Positions 60,533 to 64,000 of a stretch of DNA of 64,000 nt are shown here, piece by piece. The DNA is taken from the NCBI RefSeq assembly GCF_020037025.1, contig NZ_JAIQLH010000057.1:1-64000 (forward strand), read 5' to 3'. A program made the position numbers and the translations under genes. This stretch comes from Streptomyces huiliensis. GTDB lineage: Bacteria; Actinomycetota; Actinomycetes; Streptomycetales; Streptomycetaceae. Positions within the stretch are counted from its first letter, which is position 1. Every line of letters begins with the position of its first letter. The notes under the pieces were generated by a model. The model worked only from the letters and a program-made list of their open reading frames with translations. It searched no databases and was not told the origin of the DNA.

Positions 60533-61057
60533 ATGACCTACGACATCGAGCTCGAGCGGACGGAGCAGGGCCTGACGCCCGGCCGCTCCGACGCCGATCC
60601 CGGCGTCGGTGACGTCGGCCCCGACATCGGTCATGTGGACCCCGACATCGGCCTGCCACGGCTCCGGCTCACCGGCGAGCAGTGGGCCGCGTGGCACCGC
60701 GTCGTGGACCGGGTCTCGCGTGAGTTCGGACCGGTCGGGACCGAGCGGTTCCCGTACAGCCTGATGCTGGAGACCGCGGGGCCGCCGGGCCGCGTGCAGC
60801 TCGACTACTACGGGGACAGCGCCACCATCGAGGTGCCGTACCGCCACTCGGGGCCGGCGGCGCTGTCGGTGATGGAACTGGCCTACGGGATCGCCCGCGT
60901 CGTCGAGGACGAGACCGGCCTGACGGGCCACGACCACGAGGTGGACCAGCCCACCCGCACCGGCGACCCGGCCAGGGCCGCCGCCCGGATGAGCGGCATC
61001 ACGGACTGGGCGCAGAGCCACCTGACCCAGCACCTCCCCCCTGTGTCCGCGACTTGA
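60533..61057 (+). CDS. Hypothetical protein
   Basis: A 174-residue soluble protein. A short Asp/Gly/Pro repeat near the N-terminus (PGVGDVGPDIGHVDPDIG) is followed by a compact domain (LRLTGEQWAAWHRVVDRVSR, MLETAGPPGRVQLDYYGDSA, ALSVMELAYGIARVVEDET). The latter looks like a conserved streptomycete family, but I cannot name it. TAAGTT at 60521-60526 starts 12 bp before ATG 60533, so it is leaderless. It ends just before the 43-bp palindrome of the next operon. Confidence 0.75.
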   Translation: MTYDIELERTEQGLTPGRSDADPGVGDVGPDIGHVDPDIGLPRLRLTGEQWAAWHRVVDRVSREFGPVGTERFPYSLMLETAGPPGRVQLDYYGDSATIEVPYRHSGPAALSVMELAYGIARVVEDETGLTGHDHEVDQPTRTGDPARAAARMSGITDWAQSHLTQHLPPVSAT

Positions 61058-61059
61058 CG

Positions 61060-61102
61060 GCTCCATATCGCTAATCGATAGTATCGAATAGCGATATGGA
61101 GC
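61060..61102. promoter_or_regulatory. 43-bp near-perfect palindrome, operator of the DUF2975-like/XRE operon
   Basis: Arms GCTCCATATCGCTA (61060-61073) and TAGCGATATGGAGC (61089-61102) are perfect inverted copies. Between them TCGATA-G-TATCGA is again a perfect palindrome on the same centre; only one symmetric base pair (A against A) breaks the full symmetry. It is AT-rich and begins two bases after the previous stop codon. It can act as an operator for the XRE protein of the operon, and as RNA also as a hairpin. Confidence 0.8.
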
Positions 61103-61129
61103 TTGGGTTGCTTGAGCGAGGGGATCGTC

Positions 61130-61744
61130 ATGTCCGAGGCGTCACCGTGGTGGGTGCGGGCCAACAACCACGTGCTGGAACTGGCCGCGGGGCTGGGGGT
61201 GCTGCTGGTGGGCCTGTTCAAGGTGGTTTTCCCGCTCCTCGGCGTCACCGGCCCGCTCCCGCCCCTCGCCGACACCCGCACGGTCAGCGTCGCCGCGCCC
61301 GCGACCGCGTCCGACGCGGCGGCCTCGGGGCCGGTGACGTTGCGCGGGACCGGCCGGGCCGAACTCGTCTTCCACGACCCGGACTTCGGGGACCGGCTGC
61401 TCCTCGCCCTGCCCGGCGTGACCGGCGCGCTCCTGCTGGTCGTGGTCTTCTACGAGCTCCTCCTCATGGCCCGCACCTTTCACGCGGCGGACTTCTTCGC
61501 CCCGCGGAACGCGCGGCACCTGCTCGTCATCGCCGGGGCACTCCTCCTGATCGGCACGGTCCCCCCGGCCCTGGACGTCCTGACGACGCACCTCCTGGTC
61601 GACGGCACCCCGGTCGAGCCGACCGTCCGCACCCCCTACGCGATGAGCACCGCGGCGATACTGGGAGCCTTGCTGACCGCGGCCGCGGCCGCGGCGTTCC
61701 GCCGGGGGACGCGGCTCCGCGAAGACACGGAAGGGCTGGTCTGA
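61130..61744 (+). CDS. DUF2975-like membrane protein
   Basis: A 204-residue membrane protein with four hydrophobic helices (LAAGLGVLLVGLFKVVFPLL, LALPGVTGALLLVVVFYELL, ARHLLVIAGALLLIGTVPPA, STAAILGALLTAAAAAAFRR) and one extracytoplasmic loop after helix 1. The pattern and the partner gene fit the DUF2975 type, whose members are encoded with a short XRE protein. ATG 61130 follows GAGGGG. Its TGA overlaps the ATG of the regulator (TGATG). The signal sensed is unknown. Confidence 0.82.
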   Translation: MSEASPWWVRANNHVLELAAGLGVLLVGLFKVVFPLLGVTGPLPPLADTRTVSVAAPATASDAAASGPVTLRGTGRAELVFHDPDFGDRLLLALPGVTGALLLVVVFYELLLMARTFHAADFFAPRNARHLLVIAGALLLIGTVPPALDVLTTHLLVDGTPVEPTVRTPYAMSTAAILGALLTAAAAAAFRRGTRLREDTEGLV

Positions 61745-61968
61745 TGCCCCCCGAGGACCCGCACGAGATCCACTGCCACCTGGACCGGCTGCTGGCCGAC
61801 CGCGGCATGACCCTCGCCGAACTCGCCGGCCGCGTCGGCGTGACGGTCGCGAACCTGTCCATCCTCAAGAACGACCGCGCCAAGGCGATCCGCTTCAGCA
61901 CCCTGAGCGCGATCTGCCGCGAACTCCACTGCCAGCCCGGGGACGTCCTCACGTTCGGCGCCGACTAG
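61744..61968 (+). CDS. Short XRE/YozG-type helix-turn-helix regulator
   Basis: A 74-residue Cro/C1-type DNA-binding protein with essentially only the helix-turn-helix: LDRLLADRGMTLAELAGRVG, VTVANLSILKNDRAKAIRFS, TLSAICRELHCQPGDVL. This matches the short XRE regulators that follow DUF2975 genes in many bacteria. It is coupled to the membrane gene by a one-base stop/start overlap and probably binds the 43-bp palindrome in front of the operon. Confidence 0.93.
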   Translation: MPPEDPHEIHCHLDRLLADRGMTLAELAGRVGVTVANLSILKNDRAKAIRFSTLSAICRELHCQPGDVLTFGAD

Positions 61969-62000
61969 GCGGCACACTCGCGGAAGTGTCCCGCGAAATG

Positions 62001-62021
62001 CGGGATGCGGGATGCGGGATG
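62001..62021. repeat. Heptanucleotide repeat CGGGATG x3
   Basis: Three exact copies in the leader of the methyltransferase gene, 22 bp before its ATG. Slippage would change leader length, not the protein. Confidence 0.8.
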
Positions 62022-62042
62022 CGAATGTGGAATGGAGTACAC

Positions 62043-62924
62043 ATGACCAGGCCGGAGCCGAGCACTTCCGAGGGCATGACGAGTGGCAAGTCCCGGTTCG
62101 ACGACATCTACGGCCGGCCGGACCCCCGCGCGTACTTCAGGCGGCTGGCACCCTTGCGGTACGAGATCCCCCATCACGCCCAGCCGGTCTTCCGGAAGGC
62201 CGCCGCCGAACGGTGCGCACTCGACGACGGGATCCCCGGCACGCCCGCGGTGCTGGACCTGTGCAGTTCGTACGGAATCACCGCCGCACTGCTCAATCAC
62301 GACGTGACCCTGGCGGAGATGTACGAGCGGTACACCTCGCCCGCCTGCGAGGCCATGTCGACGGCGCGGCTCGCCGCCTGGGACAAGGAGTTCTACGCGG
62401 AACGGCGTCGCCCGGACGCGGTTCCGGTCTTCGGCCTGGACGTCGCGGCACCTGCGGTGCGCTACGCACTGGAGGTGGGGCTCCTGGACGCAGCCTTCAC
62501 CGACAACCTTGAACAGGGCCCGCCCGGCCCCCGGCTGGGCGACGCGCTCGCCACCGTCGGCCTCATCACCCTCACGGGCGGGGGCAGTTACGTCACCGCC
62601 CGCACGTTCGCCGCGCTGCTGTGCCGCACGCGACGTCCCATATGGGCGAACGCCTTCGTCCTGCGTACGGTCTCCTACGCCCGGATCGGTCAGACGCTGG
62701 CCGCGTACGGGCTGCGCACAACCGTCGACGCGTCCCGGACCTACCCGCAGCGGCGCTTCACCGACGGGCGAGAACGCCGGTACGCTGTCGCCGCGGCGCG
62801 GTCCGCGGGATACGACCCCGCCGGGCGGGAGGAGGCGGGCCGTTTCCACTGCCTGCACTACGTGTCCCGCCCCGCCCGCCCCGCACGCCCCGCCCAGGGG
62901 GCCGGAACCGGCGAGCGCGCGTAG
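62043..62924 (+). CDS. SAM-dependent methyltransferase-like protein
   Basis: A 293-residue protein. SRFDDIYGRPDPRAYFRRLA opens it, then PAVLDLCSSYGITAALL, a class I SAM-binding motif (DLCxxYG), then VFGLDVAAPAVRYALEVGLL where the second acidic SAM contact would be. The rest (LATVGLITLTGGGSYVTART) fits a Rossmann core. The group is related to methyltransferase-like proteins found near secondary-metabolite genes; the substrate is unknown. GGAATGGAG precedes ATG 62043. The C-terminus ends in a Pro/Ala/Arg repeat (RPARPARPAQ). Confidence 0.82.
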   Translation: MTRPEPSTSEGMTSGKSRFDDIYGRPDPRAYFRRLAPLRYEIPHHAQPVFRKAAAERCALDDGIPGTPAVLDLCSSYGITAALLNHDVTLAEMYERYTSPACEAMSTARLAAWDKEFYAERRRPDAVPVFGLDVAAPAVRYALEVGLLDAAFTDNLEQGPPGPRLGDALATVGLITLTGGGSYVTARTFAALLCRTRRPIWANAFVLRTVSYARIGQTLAAYGLRTTVDASRTYPQRRFTDGRERRYAVAAARSAGYDPAGREEAGRFHCLHYVSRPARPARPAQGAGTGERA

Positions 62925-63248
62925 CCGGCCGGGCGTAGATGACCCGGCCCAAGTGGCCCGTGCGGCCCCGTGCGGCTCATGCGGCGACTCCCTTGGCCGT
63001 TCCGGCCGTTCTGTCGGCGCTCCGGTTTGGCCCTGTGTTCGCCGTGGACAAACTCGCCTGCGCACAGCAGTCAACTGGTTGCTGAGAGCCGGGACATGGC
63101 AGATTCGGTGATGTTCGGGCAGCGGCGTCTTGGGGTGGAGGTTCATCAGCGGTCTCTTACGCGTGTGGGTCGACCGAGGCGACGCATCGGTGTCGTGTCC
63201 GGCCCGAGCGGGAAGGTCCTCGACGGGGCTTTCCCCAGGGGCGGTGCC
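62925..63248. other. Intergenic region of lower GC
   Basis: 324 bases. The part 63060-63200 has lower GC than the rest of the window. An open frame runs through in the same phase as the RICIN gene, but its codon use is poor, so I start the gene at 63249. It may be residue of an older gene. Confidence 0.4.
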
Positions 63249-63560
63249 GTGAGCATCCCCGCCCAGGCCAAAATCATCGCCAAGCACAGCGACAAGGCCC
63301 TCGACGTCAGCGGCGCGAGCAAGGAGAGCGGGGCGACGGTCGACCAGTGGGACTGGTCCGACGTCGACCAGCAACGCTTCCGCTTCGAGCCCGTCGGCGA
63401 CGGCTACTACAAGATCGTGGCCAAGCACAGCGGCAAGATCCTCGAAGTCGCCGGCGGGCCCGGCAACACCGCCAATGACGCCCTGATCAAGCAAGCCGAC
63501 GACACCGGCAGCGCGAATCAGCACTTCCGCCTCGACCCCCTCACCGGTGGCCTCTGGTAG
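63249..63560 (+). CDS. RICIN-type beta-trefoil lectin domain protein
   Basis: A 103-residue protein of two beta-trefoil-like repeats: KIIAKHSDKALDVSGASKES, TVDQWDWSDVDQQRFRFEPV, and YYKIVAKHSGKILEVAGGPG with NQHFRLDP. The QxW-type elements of ricin B lectin domains are partly kept. Normally three repeats make a domain and a signal peptide or enzyme is attached; both are missing, so this may be a fragment. GTG 63249 follows CAGGGG; an upstream extension is possible. Confidence 0.65.
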   Translation: MSIPAQAKIIAKHSDKALDVSGASKESGATVDQWDWSDVDQQRFRFEPVGDGYYKIVAKHSGKILEVAGGPGNTANDALIKQADDTGSANQHFRLDPLTGGLW

Positions 63561-63607
63561 CCCACCGCAGGCGGGGCGCCGTCAGGAATCGCGGGCCGCC
63601 CGGGCCG

Positions 63608-64000
63608 TCAGCAACGCCCCTCCACACCGGCCGTTCCCACCGCTTCCACCACACCGGCCGCCCTGCGGCGCCAGTACGCCACCGTGACGAGGCCCAGCAG
63701 CGGGCCCCACAGGACCAGCGGCGCGTAGCAGGCGTAGTAGACGGCGGCGGCCCAACCTCCTTGCCTCCCCGGATAGTCGTCGGGCAGCGGGTCGCCGCGC
63801 ACGGTGGTGCCGGTGAGTTCGGTGACGATCAGGAGGACCGTCCAGAGGAGTGTGAGCAGTACGGCGCCCACGGCGCCGGGTACGACGGCGGCGGCCGTCG
63901 GTACGCGGCGTCCGCGCAGGACGGGGACCCAGCGCGGGAAGACCTCGCCCCAGGCGGCGACCAGCCCCACAGCGGTGATGGCCAGCGCCTCGGAGAGGAG
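63608..64000 (-). CDS. Membrane protein (5' end outside window)
   Basis: The C-terminal 130 residues of a membrane protein; the frame is open to the right edge. The visible part has helices LLSEALAITAVGLVAAWGEV, GAVGAVLLTLLWTVLLIVTE and YYACYAPLVLWGPLLGLVTV. A polar loop (GTTVRGDPLPDDYPGRQGGW) lies between the last two, and a basic end RRRAAGVVEAVG follows. I do not recognise the family. Good codon bias and a clear stop support a real gene. Confidence 0.75.
   Translation of the reverse strand, partial: LLSEALAITAVGLVAAWGEVFPRWVPVLRGRRVPTAAAVVPGAVGAVLLTLLWTVLLIVTELTGTTVRGDPLPDDYPGRQGGWAAAVYYACYAPLVLWGPLLGLVTVAYWRRRAAGVVEAVGTAGVEGRC

Overview
The window is typical Streptomyces chromosome. GC is very high with strong third-position G/C, so spurious open frames appear on every strand, and GTG and TTG starts are common. 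The gene set is also Streptomyces-like: DUF397/XRE pairs, mycothiol-linked DinB-like proteins, DUF3027, DUF2771, DUF2530, the futalosine route to menaquinone, and DmdR/IdeR-type iron control. The stretch from serC to the menaquinone and cold-shock genes looks like conserved core. It is interrupted by accessory islands, gene remnants and many minisatellites.

Layout. 1-5.2 kb: a minus-strand acyl-CoA carboxylase operon (AtuA-like protein, carboxyltransferase beta, biotin carboxylase alpha) running off the left edge; the biotin carboxylase carries a Gly-rich insertion of about 150 residues. 5.5-11.2 kb: accessory region with DUF397-XRE-DUF397, a degenerate Nudix protein, an IS5-like remnant, small secreted and unknown proteins, an orphan substrate-binding protein and a glyoxalase-fold fragment. 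11.3-18 kb: AhpD-like protein, a divergent HxlR/MFS pair with a large dyad operator, parvulin, a membrane NACHT NTPase and a PadR/HAAS pair. 18.5-27.5 kb: serC, a DinB-like gene behind a RecA-NDp-like DNA-damage promoter, an amino-acid permease, an SMR efflux pair with MarR, a PrmC-like methyltransferase, a cupin and regulators. 27.4-33.8 kb: an ECF41-type sigma factor, and an ArsR regulator divergent from an unusual P450-like/PEP-mutase fusion whose P450 part contains a copy of a repeat element, then a glycosyltransferase and an aldo/keto reductase. 34-43 kb: RNA 2',3'-phosphodiesterase, GNAT, MarR-MFS operon, an RHH/PIN toxin-antitoxin pair, purine permease, DUF2530 and a P-type ATPase. 43-50 kb: secreted protease, unknown proteins, a 1042-residue sacsin-like GHKL ATPase and a second toxin-antitoxin pair. 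50-56 kb: DUF3027, MFS, DUF2771 lipoprotein, mqnB, mqnD, cold-shock protein. 56-64 kb: HAD phosphatase, iron-siderophore ABC transporter behind an iron box, a DUF2975-like/XRE pair under a 43-bp near-perfect palindrome, a methyltransferase, a RICIN-domain protein and a partial membrane protein.

Two themes run through the window. At least thirteen genes have a TAnnnT hexamer starting 12-13 bp upstream of the start codon, which implies leaderless mRNAs. Short-unit minisatellites (12-40 bp units) sit in intergenic gaps or at gene 3' ends. The strongest candidates for something undescribed are the ArsR-controlled P450-like/PEP-mutase fusion with its in-frame repeat insertion, the Gly-rich biotin carboxylase, and the membrane NACHT ATPase. 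No rRNA, tRNA, CRISPR array or intact insertion sequence was found. All statements rest on reading the sequence; no database search was run.
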